From Calocera cornea HHB12733 (Eukaryota; Basidiomycota; Dacrymycetes; Dacrymycetales; Dacrymycetaceae): a stretch of DNA of 64,000 bases. Within the stretch, counting starts at the first letter, position 1, and every line of letters begins with the position of its first letter. Below are positions 10,383 through 22,728 of the stretch, one piece after another. Below the pieces are notes generated by a model that saw nothing but the letters and a program-made list of their open reading frames with translations, was not told the origin of the DNA and ran no database searches. The position numbers and the translations under genes are program-made. The stretch covers positions 45,030-109,029 of the forward strand of contig KV424018.1 in the NCBI GenBank assembly GCA_001632435.1, in the 5' to 3' direction.

Positions 10383-13300
10383 TCATCGCGGGAATGCCCC
10401 AGGTATACGGGTCACAGATCTGGATGGCGGACGGTGGAAGTATGTCCCATGACGTCTGAGCATAGGGCCACCGCTGTCACCTCCGGCCTCGGCCTCATCC
10501 GACTCTCCTCCATTGGGACCTGAGACGCCCCCGGGAGAGTGACTGCGGGCGGCGTCCTCTGTCCAGTTCTCTTCTTCATCAGATTCGTCAGCATCTTCGA
10601 GCCACCCTCCGTCTTCAGGCAGCATGATAACTCCTGTCGCGTCATCGAAGTCCAGCCTTCGTTGAGGGGGTCCCGCTGGATGCGAAGTTGAGGGTACAGG
10701 CTGCGATGGACCCGGCCTGGCATCCCGCCAAGGATTCGAAGATTCTTCGCCAGATGAAGGTTCTGTGGTCGCAATCGCGTCCGTTGGAGCCTCGGCGTCT
10801 TGCACCCCAGCCCAGCTTCGTCTAGCATCTCCCCTCACGACGCTGTATTTCCGTCGCAGGGTAAGCACCACGGCGTCGTTTGATGGGTCACCCGTTTGGG
10901 ACAATCCAACGCTGCCGTCCACATGATTAGCGAGGCTCTGGCCCTTCTTGATGGGGAGCCATGGACTCGGCAGAACTCCAGTTAGCGCAGGATGTCCATA
11001 GCGCCTCTTGCCCGTGCTACAGAGTCTCAGCATCCTCCTGGATCATGTCAGTTATACGCACTTTAGAACGCCATAGTACCAGTTGCTCATGGGTGGCTGC
11101 GACTGTGGATGCACGTTAGCCACAGTGAAATGCGCATACGGCAGCGCGCTCACATAGTCGGTCCGATCGTCGGCCGGTGCAACATAAAGCGTCTCGTCAT
11201 TCTCTGCGTACCTCCGGCGATGTAAATTGCTACAATGATCAGTTTGAAGCCACACGAAAGTAAAGCCCATACCTCTGGGAGCGTGTGACACGATCACCTT
11301 CTAGCAGTTTCGGTAGATCCTGCGTGGGTTCGCCTCGCTGAACCTCGCAAATAGAGCTTAAGCTCACGTATGAGCTCAGTGGCTCAAACTCCTTGAAGGT
11401 AGCCCACGACCAATATAAGGTATAGAGGATGAGAGGGGCCATGAGACTCGAGAAGACGAACGACTTCTGCAGCGTGAAGATGCCGGTCATGAATAGTTGG
11501 AAGAGAAGTACCCCGAGGACGAGTCGGACGTAAGTTATGGGCCAAGCTTGACCTCTGGATTCGTAGGGCTTATAGAAGACTACACGGCCATCAGAGCAGC
11601 TCCACAGGAAGCTCAATCGACGTACCGAAGAGGAGTTTGTACTTGTAGACAACATAAGATATGCCAAAATAGATACTACCAAATATGAGGATCATGGGCT
11701 GATATACGCTGTATATAAGCGTGATGATGAAGATCAGGATCGCTTGAGGGTAGACCGCGCCATAGTTGATCATAGGTGGTGCATTCAGTTCAGCATAATC
11801 TGCTCCTCGTGAGATGCAGCTCCTGCTGGAATGAGCACACGTACCGCGAGGTGTACGAGAGATGAATGCACGGAACACCAATTGAGGAATCAGTACCCCA
11901 AGATTAAGGAGCTGCAGAGGCATAACGCCGAGACCTAGATTTGGTTAGTTCATAGAGATGTGGTCTGCGATACGATCTTGCCTTGCAGAATGACGTAACT
12001 CAGGAAGAAATGCCGAGCAGTTCCTTGGGTAAGAGCATTCGCCAACTTCTCCGGAATTTTCGCCGGAGAATCGGCCAGATCGCGGAAGAGAGCAAAGTAA
12101 GTGCTGGTGAAGAGGAAGATGAAAACGACATTGATTATGAGAAAAAGAAAGTATCTGTAGCATTCAGATGAGAGGGTACTATAGCAATGGAACAAGGGCG
12201 TACTTCTTCAAGAGCGAGTATTCAATATAGCTGCGTGCCTTGTATCCTTGTACGTATGAGAGACCTACGAAATTAGAAGATTCAGGTGAGGATATTCGAG
12301 CAAACGCACCCTCGAGGATCATAGGCAGTAGGGCATTGAAACTGATCACTGCGACCGATGGTAGCGAGTTCTGTACAATGGCGCGGAATCTTGGACTTTG
12401 ATCAATCAGTCGGCCCAGCCATGGTGCTGATTTTTGAATTTCTTTGTAACTCAGCAACGTGGCCAGCGTTGTGACCGGGATGACCCAGAAGAAAAGAAGG
12501 ACTATCATGGCACCGAAGACAATGAGCTCGCGGACATTTCGGGCGGCCTGAGAGTACGACATGTTGGCCCAGATAACATCCCGTGGCTCTGGCGCCGTGA
12601 CGGTAATTGATTGGCCATTGTGCGGAGCGTGAACGACCTGGGATGCGACTTGCTAAACAGACAATGAGAAGGGGGCGCAAAAAAGGATGTTCATCAGACG
12701 TACCGCGCTTGACATAGTCTGGAATGTTACGAAGGCGGTGTCAGTGGCTTTAAACTTGCCAAACTTTCGCCGATTCTTCACTTGTTCGTCCAGCTCCGTG
12801 AACCGGTTCTCCAAGTAATCAAGTGCATCCACTTTCTTCGAGAACCACTTGGGTCTCATAGTTGGCCGAGAGCCGTGAGGTATGACGAGGCGATTCGGCT
12901 GCGCCTCCACGTCAGGTTCCAATACGTCCACAAGGACATTCGGAGCGTTGTCGGATCGGACATTTTGAGAAGGATCGAAGGGCTTGACAGTGGAAGGATT
13001 GCCCACGTACTTCGACCACATCGATTCCAATTGAAGGAGAACACGGGTTCGTTCTTCTAGTAGCTTCCGAACAGCGGAAACCTCGCGGCAAATCGAGACG
13101 CTCTCCACGGTTAGATTCATGCCTTCGAAATAGTTCGCCAGGGTTCGTTCGCCTCTCAGATGATGAGGCAGTTTGGTAAGCATGACGGTTCTTGCAGCGA
13201 TCGAGTGCACGAGCTCCAGTGAAAATAGCTGCCTTGCCCTAATGAAGCGTTGAAAGTTTCGATGTATGAAGTACAGAGCCAGGCCGGTGAACAGATACGA

Positions 13301-14072
13301 GAAAACGAAGTAGACCAGTGTGTCTGCACTGGCATCGTTGAGCAAGTCCAGCCAGCTTCGTCGAGCCTCTGGAGACGGATCCCCAGGAGGATCGTCGGGG
13401 TTCAAAGATGGCCAGTCCGTGTCGTCCGAGCCGCCATCAAGACCGCCATTGGACTGTGAGGCCCATGAGAGGCTGGAGGAAGGGATACGTGCACGACTCA
13501 CCCGCCAATTCAGAGGCATAACAATTAGCGTGGCAAGAATGGCGCAAGTCGTGAAGAGCTGGAAGGACATCTTCAAAAAGTTGAGGAGCTGAGCAAGAGG
13601 CCATAAGCTAAGTGGTTGCGGAAGATAGAAAGAAGTATGGCGCGCACCACTGCCGCGTCCAGACCAACAATCTGCAGAATGGTGAACTCTGAAGTCCTGA
13701 TTGTAGGGAGGATCCAGGAGAAGAATGACTGCTGCGAATGAGCTTCGTGCGGTGAGAAGCCTAGAAAGCAGTGAGCGTCGGAGTGCATCAACGAGTACTG
13801 GAATGCGCACCCTGAAGCTTAGTTCTTGGCGCGAACGCGATAGGCCATCTTGGACGGCTGAAGGAGAAGATGAGAAAGGAGGCGAATCCTATCGAGAAGG
13901 AAAGGACGAGTTGGGTCTGGAACCACGGTCCCTCGAACTTGTCTGCGAGCGTGTGAGGAACGATGGAGGAGGGAGGGAGAATTCGGTGCGTACAAGTTGG
14001 TGGAGTGGCCGGGGGCAGTTCCGGATCGTTATCATCTTGCATTAAACGTGTGAGGGGTATGATCCAGTCCAT
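10383..14072 (-). CDS. OSCA/CSC1-family calcium-permeable channel (DUF221, RSN1_7TM)
   Basis: Multi-span plasma-membrane protein of the hyperosmolality-gated OSCA/CSC1 (TMEM63-related) family. The start exon at 14072 (MDWIIPLTRLMQDDNDPELP) leads to a first span and then SFFSWILPTIRTSEFTILQI with VGLDAAV, the hallmark of the family N-terminus. Further spans follow (MSFQLFTTCAILATLIVMPL; LVYFVFSYLFTGLALYFIHR). A cytosolic domain of about 200 residues contains FITFQ-like TAFVTFQTMSSA. The seven-span core includes ELIVFGAMIVLLFFWVIPVT and PLLQF-like PLQLLNLGVLIPQ. A long acidic, disordered tail ends near 10383. The many exons were joined only where the frame was clear. Gating role is family knowledge, not seen here. 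Confidence 0.85.
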
Positions 14073-14083
14073 GTTGCATTAGC

Positions 14084-14124
14084 GGAGGAGGGAGGAGGGA
14101 GGAGGGAGGAGGAGAGGAGGGAGG
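14084..14124. repeat. GGGAGGA polypurine tract
   Basis: About 40 bases of repeated GGGAGGA/GGAGGAG, just upstream of the OSCA-like start. On the coding strand it is a CT-rich tract, a frequent feature of fungal promoters near transcription starts. It could also form triplex or quadruplex structures. Confidence 0.8.
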
Positions 14125-14386
14125 ACTGTGGGATATCGACGACGAGGATGCGGCAGGTGCTCCGTGCACAGTCGAACCCGAGCGAGTGACCCTTTTGGGG
14201 GTTCAGAACGTGACGAGCGTGATCGAGCGTGATCGAAACGCGCCCATACGTAATGGGCAATCGTGTTGCGCGTCCTCGGACCCTTACCACCCACCCATCA
14301 TTCCCCAGGCCATGAATCCGCCTTAAAGCGCTGACGCGTACGGTACTGCACATCACACGACCTCGCTCCCTTTCACTCCCCCTCCC
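14125..14386. promoter_or_regulatory. Divergent promoter, OSCA-like / PAC1-like
   Basis: Intergenic space between divergent starts at 14072 and 14387. The motif GAGCGTGATCGA recurs in part (GTGATCGAGCGTGATCGAAA near 14218-14238). No other recognised site. Confidence 0.35.
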
Positions 14387-15414
14387 ATGGCACGTATTGT
14401 CTGCACGCTGGCTCCCTCCACTTGCTCACGATGTTATCCAGGATATCGAACCTTTGTTGGACTCGCATGCTCCCAGATACGCTGTCGAATCTGACTCGGA
14501 AGACGAGTTTGAAGCTCCGAGCGCTGCTGCTGGGATCAGTCCGCCACACGGGGTCGACATCGCCCTTCCCGCCGGCCTTAAAGCAGTCTCGAAGCTTCTC
14601 ATCGTATCGGGATTGGCTGGACTGGAGTGGTCTCGCGGCGTACAGCTCTCCAATGCCGTTGGTGATGTCCTAGTCGCGTCCTTCCCGGTGCGTGATTGAC
14701 TCAGTCCTGATGTGGGGTCAGACCTGATCACTGTGCGTCGCAGGTAGGCGCAGTTTATGTTACAGAGGATGGAGGCGCCATAGTGCATATAACTTGCACA
14801 CTGCCACCAAACGCCTGCTATCCTCTGGCATCCGTGATTGTCTCAACCTTTCGACCTCAGCGGTAGGGCGAACCCGTTTCCGGAATGCCGCTGTCCCTCT
14901 TATGCTATCGTTAGGGTGGGTCTACTTGATGCATACACGGCACCGACCTATATTTCCGACCTACCTTCCTCCCCCTACGAGGCTCCTATCCGTGTTCTTT
15001 GCACGTCTGAAATGGCTGAGCCTTGCCCGGTAAGCCATTTCATGTGACCTTTACTCCCGCTCACGCGTGTTCCAGGTGAAAGCAGCTCCATTCAGACCGC
15101 CAAACCTCATTCAATTGTTTCCTGCTGCGGTAATGTCTGTACTGGAAATAGTCGGGGCCCGCGGTGCTGCCGTCCTCCTACCCTCTCTGCACATCAGTGC
15201 ACCGCCTGGGCTGGAGCCAGCACCCTTGAATGATTCCGATTCGTCCTGGCCGGTACAATCGATGATGACCGCCCATACGTATTTATACGATCTCCTGGGC
15301 TCGACGCACAAAGATTGGGTACCGCATGCACGGGTTCATATGGCTTCCAAGTCTGGGCGTTCCGCAAGATCAACGCGTGGAGATGTGGTTGGGGAAGGGT
15401 CTATGTATATCTAG
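14387..15414 (+). CDS. PAC1-like proteasome assembly chaperone
   Basis: Resembles the basidiomycete form of proteasome assembly chaperone 1, which with PAC2 guides assembly of the 20S alpha ring. The start gives a 12-base first exon (MARI), then an intron of about 43 bases into DIEPLLDSHAPRYAVESDSE. Later exons give VGAVYVTEDGGA, then RPQRVGLLDAYTAPTYISD, a family-like segment, then PFRPPNLIQLFPAAVMSVLE. The C-terminal part is a small helical region and a basic tail ending GSMYI. About 270 residues. It is convergent with the UBX gene, only 20 bases between stops. The assignment rests on pattern memory of a fast-evolving family, so it is moderate. Confidence 0.55.
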
Positions 15415-15434
15415 CAATGTAGCAAAGCCAGCAC

Positions 15435-17301
15435 TCAATCCTCTTCGCTATCGCTGTCATCTGCTGCCGTATACTGTCCCTTCCTAGTGATTTCTGCTAT
15501 CAAGTTTGCACCGTTCTGCAGCGCAGGAATATCCATGATGCGTATGTCCTTCGCAAAGGGTATTTCGGTCCGGGGGTACGTGGACGCCAGCTGGAAGTCC
15601 CATTCGGGAGTGAAGTCCGAGGGTGGGAAGTCGGCATCAAGGGCGCTGACCGGGCCATCCGCCAGAGACTGAACGTCGACAAAGGTGTATAGCTGCTGCA
15701 AAGTTGAGACTGGCGGGAAGTTGCGAATCAGACGCCGTCCATCCGGCAGACGGATACCAATGCGCACGCCGTCTCGCGTCTCGGGAGGGACAAGTGCCTT
15801 CCTCGCCCACCGTCTCCACTGATCTCTTCTCGCCGCATGAAGTGCCTCCTTTTCTTCCTGCCGTCTCTTCTCTTCTTCGGCCTGTACTCGAGCACGTTCC
15901 TCTGCACGTCTTTTCTCTATTCTGTCCCGATCCCGCTTCTCAGCTTCCCGGAATGCTCTGTCTTGCTCTTCCCGGAGTAAACGTTCTGCCTGTCTAGCCC
16001 GTTGCTCGTTCCTCAGACGAGTGAGAAGGGGAGTGATGCGAGGTATGAGTGTCGAGGTGATATATGCTTGTAGTGTTGGTGCAGAAGTAGCACTTGAAGG
16101 AGGACCCTCATGTCGAGACAGCACAGCCAGTCGGGTGGCAGCCGATGATGAAGAACTCGCGCCGGGCGTTCGATGACCCCTAGCCTGTAATGCAATGAAT
16201 GCCACAAACGGATAGGTGGTGGCTTGCAGAGACTGGGCAACTGAGATTGCCGTCAGTCCGGTCCAAAGGAGGTAAAGTTAGCTCACGTACCTTCGTAAGC
16301 CTCACGGTCTCGGATGTCACCTGCCCACATCAAAATTGCGTTGTCGGTCAAGACACGGACCAGATCGGGATCAGTGAGTACGTTTCTAAGTCAATAAGGA
16401 ATCAGTCATGCATCATTCACTGAGAAGACACCAATGTCCGCTGGACGCACCTGCGGAATTCCGGCATGTCTTGATGTTCCTCGCTCATCAAGATTACACA
16501 CAATATTCTGATATCCTTCTTAGCAGTGTCCAAGGCGGTTTTGTAACTGCCGATCCAGAAGTCTGGTAATACTTTCCGTTTCTCCGTAGCATCCGTTGTG
16601 GACGCTGTGGATGCTGTCTCGCCATCTTGCAGCGACAACCCGACGCGGCTCACGCATACCGCACCCGTTTCCTCTTCCAGCTGGCGCACGAGTCGGTCTG
16701 CAGCCACCATAGGGTCATCTACAGGAGGTGGGCCCCTCAAGGAGGTGTACGATGCTGACGATGTACGCAAGAAGCGTGGGACAGGTATGCCCAGTAGGCG
16801 TAGGATGAACTGCAGCAGACTTGACAGCAGCCCAAGAGACATGGTGATCGGAAGGGTGAATATGTTGACCAGGTTCAAGCCAACTGTCCAGGTGTTTGGA
16901 TATGCAGTTGAAACCTGACGATATGCGTTGAGATGAGGCGATAATGTGAGCTACTGTGTGCTTACAGGTCGATATCTGGCGGGTTGACCAAACGCACCCA
17001 CCGCCGAATCATCGACCTCCATCTGTTCGATCCGCGCCGAAGGGCTTGTACCGGCTGGTGTTCGAGACGAGGACGCGTGAAGGTGTGGACCAGCACCACC
17101 ATCATCATAGATCATCTGGACGGCACGCTATGTGCGTATGAGCAACATCGATCGACTACCGCAGCCATCAAGCTCCCATACCTGCAGATCCCAATCTGTG
17201 GCCTGCAGTATCTGCACATCGGCATCAATATTGGACGAGTTTGTAATGCTCTGAAGTTGAGCCAGAAGATCCGTTTGATCGGCATTTAGAGTGGGTGCCA
17301 T
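15435..17301 (-). CDS. UBX-domain protein, FAF2/UBXD8 (yeast Ubx2/Ubx3) type
   Basis: Adaptor that recruits the Cdc48/p97 ATPase to the ER or lipid droplets. Domains in order: an N-terminal UBA (MAPTLNADQTDLLAQLQSIT, then AVQMIYDDGG); a hydrophobic hairpin (NLVNIFTLPITMSLGLLSSL, then LQFILRLLGIPVP); a UAS thioredoxin-like domain (DFWIGSYKTALDTAKKDIRI and LVRVLTDNAILMWAGDI-like sequence); a long charged coiled coil rich in EERAR and EKRRQEE; and a UBX domain (RIGIRLPDGRRLIRNFPPVS) ending in an acidic tail. This five-part order is diagnostic of FAF2. Start codon at 17301 sits at the head of the UBA. Confidence 0.88.
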
Positions 17302-17582
17302 GGTGAGAGTGCGAATGGAGTTAGGTGGCCACTGACAACAGACGGAGCGCAGAGAGTCGGACGAGTTACGTGTGAGCGACCCTGAATGCTGACATTCCGA
17401 CCATACTACATTAGGCAATTCGTTATGCGGCGGAGGCGCAGCTGCGAAGAGATCGAAGGGCGCATATCTGGCGAGCGGCCATTACGAATATCACAATGGC
17501 ACTCCTGCTATTGAACGCCAGCTGGACAACTACAACATACAATGGGACCGCGATTCGCAATACGCGCATCGCGCACGGAGGA

Positions 17583-19080
17583 CTATTTAGCTGCAATCGT
17601 CTCTTGACCTCGGTCAAGCCTTGTTGTAATCGTGACTTTATCCCCAACCGATATTGGAAATTCATCCAGCAGGGAAACAGCATTGACTCCAACACAGGGA
17701 GAATACTTGTCACGCAGGTCAATCCGTCGATACTTGGATATTACCTTTCAACGCTGTTAGTCGTCGATGTCCTGGAGCGTGCGGCGGTCGCACCTTGAAA
17801 GGAACCGCCTTATCCGGCACACCAGAGGATGGGTCAACATTCGGCAGCTGAAGAAAGATTTAAGCCCAGACACTTCTCTCTCGAAAATCTTTTGACGACC
17901 GTACCAAGCAACGTGTACAACGCGACACAAGCAGGATTCTCCCCTTGACTTCGTCAGTCTGACTGTCATGCACGGTCACTTCTTCCCACGAGTCCTACAA
18001 GCGCATGAGCGTGGTCGCCGGCGGAAGTAGCGAAACTCTGAACATGCCTCATCAAATGCTTCTTTGGCTCCCGCGAAGACAATGTTGGGTCGAAATCTCT
18101 CCACCAGTCTCCACGCGTCTTGGTCAACTCCCTCCGAACCCCACTTGTTCACATCCAGACCAGCGACCGCCCATCCGTCCTCGTTCCGCGCAGCTTGTAA
18201 TATACGCTCGGCAACGTCTCGAATGGTCTCCATCGAAAGCACCATGAGGGGATATCCATCTTGGAACATGAAGGATGCATCGAGATCTGGGGCTGATGGT
18301 GTAGGCTTGGCAATCCGAGGTGATGGTCCTTTAACTATAAGGAGAGCTGAACGTCCAATGTATTTGGAAATGATCTCGGAAGGCGATAATCCACACCTGG
18401 TCGGGGGTACAGCCTGGCAGACGTAGGCGTCGATAGTGAAACTCCATAGTCTGACATCTTCAATCCTAAGACACATCATTAGCAGAGGCACTTGAAAAGG
18501 CGATGCTATGTCACATTTCCCAGTCTTTCACTCGATCGGAGCCAGGCTGAAGTGGTACCGTGAATGTTTCCAGATCAGCTTCGAGAGGAAATGAAACCTG
18601 CAGCGAGCCTCCGTCTGCCGAGCGAGGCGCAGGATGCACTTCTGGATATATGAGTACCATCTATGCTAGATGTTAATCAACTTTATGGCAGCACGCACGA
18701 CCTCCCGTAGCGTACTTTGGCTAGATCACGCGCGGTGATGGCTTTATGTGTGACGGCATCTATGATCATGAACTCGCGGTCGTACTAGCCAATCCTGGTC
18801 AGCAGACTACAGATCACTTGTGACAGCACATACGCGCAGGCCCGTCCGGGTGCATACAGCGGTTTGAACAGATGTTCCGTGACAGCTCTATTGCCCTATC
18901 AGCATGCCCGTCTTCCTGTCCGGGCGTGTGAGGCACCTTTATCGGATGAACTAATATAGCACATATCAGCGGATGAGATGACATGCTTGTGGGCTTCCCA
19001 CTGGGCATACTCAGCAGCTTAGAGACGGTTACGGTCTCCTCTTGGGCGAGACCGAGATACGATGTCAATGCACTGAACAT
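17583..19080 (-). CDS. MOSC-domain protein (mARC/YcbX-like)
   Basis: Putative molybdenum-cofactor enzyme of the amidoxime-reducing component type. Nine exons could be joined. The MOSC N-terminal barrel reads VSKLLIHPIKSCHGTSVQTA, YDREFMIIDAVTHKAITARD and MVLIYPEVHPAP. The MOSC core reads DGYPLMVLSMETI, RFRPNIVFAGAKEAFDEDSW and LVSRCTRCLLPNVDPSSGVP, then CVGVNAV and ISVGDKVTITT. The RC-x-RC segment carries the cysteine expected to bind molybdenum. The intron after AFDE has a GC donor (GCATGT to TTGTAG). No 2Fe-2S domain follows. The start at 19080 gives MFSALTSYLGLAQEET. Tandem with the UBX gene, 281 bases apart. Confidence 0.82.
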
Positions 19081-19366
19081 GGTGATAGCCGGCAGAACAG
19101 GACAATGGACGCTAAACCGTCATGAGGTGCCACTACCACTGTACTCAGATGAGTTGCCGTCTCAAGGCAGAGTGATTACGGAGATTTTGGCCAGTTGTTG
19201 GGCCCTAGGGTAGCATCACATCGCGGCGCCTGCCGAAAGGCGGACCTTTTCCAGGACGTCCCAAGCGGGAGCAAAGAAACACTCAAGCGGGAGCAAAAGC
19301 GGCGCAACTTAGAGGACTTCTTTCGCTCCCGCTTGGCCATCCTTTCGCTCCCGCTTCCACCAGTTC

Positions 19367-19643
19367 CTTATTGTCGGCCCCGTCCCGCTAGGCTGCCAGT
19401 TCGCTGCGCATGTGTGCCATGATGCTCTCGTCTATTCAGCCAGCTGCTGCACTCAGTGCCTTATTGTCGGGCACCGTCCCACTAGACCGCCAGTGGGCCC
19501 ATCCTAACAGTGCCGCCCAGGCGCACCGTGATGCTTCTTGTCCGGGTCAGCGAGCTGCTGCACTCCATGTCTTGGTAGTGGGCATGTCCCACCAGCGCCG
19601 CAGATGCCTTATTGTCGGGCACCGTCCCGCTAGGTCCGGCGCC
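19367..19643 (+). repeat. Triplicated CCTTATTGTCGG block
   Basis: CCTTATTGTCGGGCACCGTC occurs near 19461 and 19610, with a shortened copy near 19367 (CCTTATTGTCGGCCCCGTCC). Each is followed by CCCRCTAGR. The companion phrase AGCTGCTGCACTC sits near 19440 and 19553, showing that the unit itself was duplicated with unequal spacing of about 94 and 149 bases. Confidence 0.7.
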
Positions 19644-20099
19644 TGGCCATCCCCTTTCCTCCAAACACCCCGACTCAGACATCGTCGAGGACTGCAGAGT
19701 AGCACGAAATGTGAAGCTGCTAGGACAAGACACTTTGAAGTGCGGGTCTTTGGACCAAGAAACCTCCCCTGGCTCTGAACGATCCCGTCACAGCCAGAGA
19801 CCCTGAGACGCAGGGCCATCGACAAGTGATAGAGAAGGAGTCAGTCACCAATGTGACTGAGTGGAAAGCCATAGATGCTTGGAAACGCCAGCTATTCTCC
19901 TCCTCGGTTAGGGCCGCTTCCCCATCGCCTTGTTCGCCTTGCTGTCCAAGGGCGACCTGTGATCCCCACTTACAAACCTTCTCCATCTTCCAAATGGAGC
20001 ATCTTTGCATGCACCGATCTGGGATCGGCACAAAGGGCAAAGTAGATGTCATTTTTGGAATGAATGCCTAGAATTGTCGGTGTTTTATTGCCGTTCCCC

Positions 20100-20245
20100 A
20101 AGACCCAGACTGGACACTGGACCGGTCCTGGACCAGTTCCGAGCCGGTTCTGAACTGGAACCGAACCGGAGCTGAACCCGGACCGGCACTTTTCAAAAAG
20201 GCCAAACGGTTCCGAACTGAACTGAACCAGAACCGAACCGGCCCA
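20100..20245. repeat. CCGGTTC/GAACCGG low-complexity block
   Basis: Degenerate short repeats of GGACCGG, GAACTGG and GAACCGG run for about 145 bases. Many are near-palindromic and could pair with each other. Nothing coding is seen. Confidence 0.7.
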
Positions 20246-21266
20246 TCCTTACCATGGTCAAAGACTATCTCTGATACTCTAATTGACAAGGTAGACCACA
20301 AAGCATGGAATTTTGCGAGTGATGCCTAGACAGATCTGTTTACAATGCAAACATAGGCCCAAGACCCCGTAATACTACTTCATGCATTTGGGGTGCAGTG
20401 CAAAAGCCCTGTGGGAAAACAACGCGCCACGCAACGTGAATTTTCTGGCGGCGCACCGCACCGTGGACAATACCGTGTCACGGAGCCGGATTCTAGAAGA
20501 TAAGTCCTGCGTTCTAGATCCCTCCTATGGGCAGCACTCGGGTGTCGTTCGCCATATACTCCTGAGCTTACTCACAATGGGTCGCCACATGCTCAGCGAT
20601 TGACCCTGAAGACTTTTCTTTGATCACAAGCTAGCGTGTCAACTAGGTGGTTCAAGACCCCTGGTGATTCGTGACACGGCTCGCTGTTGGCTGTAGTACT
20701 GGGGTTTTGAATAATATGGAAAGGCAAGGAGGAGACATACATGGTTGGCATGATACCAGAGTGATTCCTTTCTACCAGAGCCGTCTGCAGCCTAAAAAGG
20801 TCGGTGAGCTGCTGGATGACAAGGCAGAGAAGTATGCATAGAAAGACCGCCAACATGCGAAAAGAATCAAACTGGCCTGTCCTCATTTCAAGCACCGTGC
20901 GGTTCGGGCGGTCTTTAAAGCAGGGCTACATTGGTCTTCCCTCAGTAAAACCACCCAAACTCGTTACTCTTGGACAGGGTTGCACGTAGCCCAAAGACAG
21001 CCGCTGACTAATGGGGGCTTGCTTTGTCATCAATCCCGGTAACATCGTCCAGATGTCACTGGCTGATGTGACCCAGCAGGGCTAAAATTCGAGGGACCCC
21101 CCTTCTCGTGATAAATGTGCGACGCTGGGTGCAACCATGATAGCAGTGCAATTGGCACTGAAAGCTAGATAGACAGGCAATGCAAGAAATCATTAGAGTT
21201 GGGATGTATTATGCGCAACGCAATCTCCCCCCAGAGTAGGTAACGACAGATGCTGCACGAAGCATC

Positions 21267-22408
21267 CTACAGCATGGGCCAGGACCCAAACGTCCTATCA
21301 GGACTCATGTATAGACTTCTCTTGCTCCGCATACGGGGTCGAATCCGAGAATACCACTCCCAGGCCAGTCGCATTAGCTCTCCATCGGCATCGTAAGGTG
21401 TGGGGATTTCAGAGTATCCAGGCCTGGCTGTAGGATGGCGAACATAGACGGTGGAGCATGTCGGAAAGTTGACTTCTAGATAGGCTGGGATGAAAAGGAA
21501 GGGTGAGGCGTAAGGTGGAAGGTGGAATACTGTTCCATTTATTGAATTGACTACTGAGCACATAGTCGTGGGCTCAGATTTTGAGTCGGGTGCAGATGGG
21601 AAGGAGGTGGATGCGTCGTCCTCTGAGTCTTCCGTTCCGTCAGCAGATTCGTTGCTTTGGGGGTGACCGATGATCGAGCCATATGTCCACGTGTCCTTCA
21701 GTGCATCCTTGCGCAAGAATGGTATTGCAGACGGATCAACAGAGAGCATATCACCCGGATTCATCCGAGTGTTTGGGTTTGTGTGCTACACCGAGTCGAG
21801 AAGTGTGAGGGCATATACTGATACAAGAGGCGAGTGCGTACCTCCTTGCCATTCAGTTTTACAGCCCCACGGATGATGACATGTCTTGCGTGATATACAC
21901 TGGGTGCGAGACAAGATCGGAAGATGACGAAGTCCAAACGTCTCTCGAGCTCGCTGAGGAATAAGCTACCGACAGGAGTCCTCCCACTGTCGGCCTCGTC
22001 TTTCGCTCGCTTCTTTTCCTGATGAGCAACCTGCTTCACTCGCTCCGCTAATAGTGCCAGGTTTTCTTCATTTGGATTGGTATTGGTTGCATGTCTGCGG
22101 CGAGCGCGGACATCAGGCAGGGATGCTGGAAGATACCACCGCTTGAATTTGGTTTCACCGATGAAGTCCCCATGGTAGCCTCGGATGTATCGCTTCGCTT
22201 TCCAATGCTGCTTGAAGAGGCTGTCTGCAGTCGTTTTGAGGTCGTGATCCTTGGTGAGAGGGCCAACCGTCCGGAGCCACATATTGTAGAGGTTATGAGG
22301 CGACCAACTCTGAGAGGAGAGTTCAGTTCAGCTTCCACAAAGCGGTATCGAGAGACGCACCATGCGCGGGAGCGCCCTCAGCTTGTTGTATACCCCCTTG
22401 TCCCTCAT
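21267..22408 (-). CDS. NAM9: Mitochondrial small ribosomal subunit protein uS4m (NAM9)
   Basis: Primary 15S/12S rRNA-binding protein of the mitochondrial small ribosomal subunit. Three exons join: MRDKGVYNKLRALPRM, then SWSPHNLYNMWLRTVGPLTK onward, then HTNPNTRMNPGDMLSVDPSA. The S4 RNA-binding domain is clear: LERRLDFVIFRSCLAPSVYH and ARHVIIRGAVKLNGKE. The fungal C-terminal block reads PPYASPFLFIPAYLEVNFPT and RHPTARPGYSEIPTPYDADG. Length (about 330 residues) suits fungal NAM9 proteins rather than bacterial S4. The N-terminus is basic, as for a mitochondrial import signal. Confidence 0.9.
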
Positions 22409-22728
22409 GGCTGGTATGGCTCGTCTGCTCCGCCTGATCTAGCGCTGATGAGGCCAGGCGTCTGGGTAGAGGCAGGGAGGGGGTGACACCCGGTGCGTGA
22501 CGACGCGGTGAAAGCTTGGAGCCGCCGAAAAAATGTCTCCGCGTCAGGGTTCCATCTTAGTTGGGCTTTCCAGTAACTAACTTAGTAACTAACTAAATGA
22601 AGGAGGTACTTGTTGCATTATTTCCTTCCTAATGTTCTATCTCCTGTCTGTCCTATTCAGTAATCGCACTCTACAACACACATCAGATGAGCCCACTCCA
22701 AGTAGTACATGCTGCTAGAGCGCGCGTC

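Larger units (their letters stand above)
19184..21088. mobile_element. Putative 1.9-kb element with related inverted ends
   Basis: The left end begins ATTTTGGCCAGTTGTTGGGC at 19184; the right end, read on the minus strand from 21088, begins ATTTTAGCCCTGCTGGGTCA. Both match the termini of the compact element at 49553-50150, though more loosely. Near the left end two GCGGGAGCAAA cores and GCGCAACTTAGAGGACTT (near 19300) repeat the layout of the start of array 3. The inside holds a stuttered repeat block (19367-19643), a CCGGTTC-rich block (about 20100-20245) and a broken hydrophobic frame, but no transposase. No target-site duplication was found. The pairing of these two ends is inference. Confidence 0.45.

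Noticed and set aside
17094..17108. CACCACCATCATCAT, which would encode a His run
   Set aside because: It lies inside the minus-strand FAF2-like gene, where it encodes MMMVVL-type antisense (YDDGG region); it is not a tag or vector sequence.
20593..20895. 100-codon minus frame with a hydrophobic segment inside the 19.2-21.1 kb element
   Set aside because: Possible membrane or transposon remnant, but no motif, no partners in frame and a low-complexity context.
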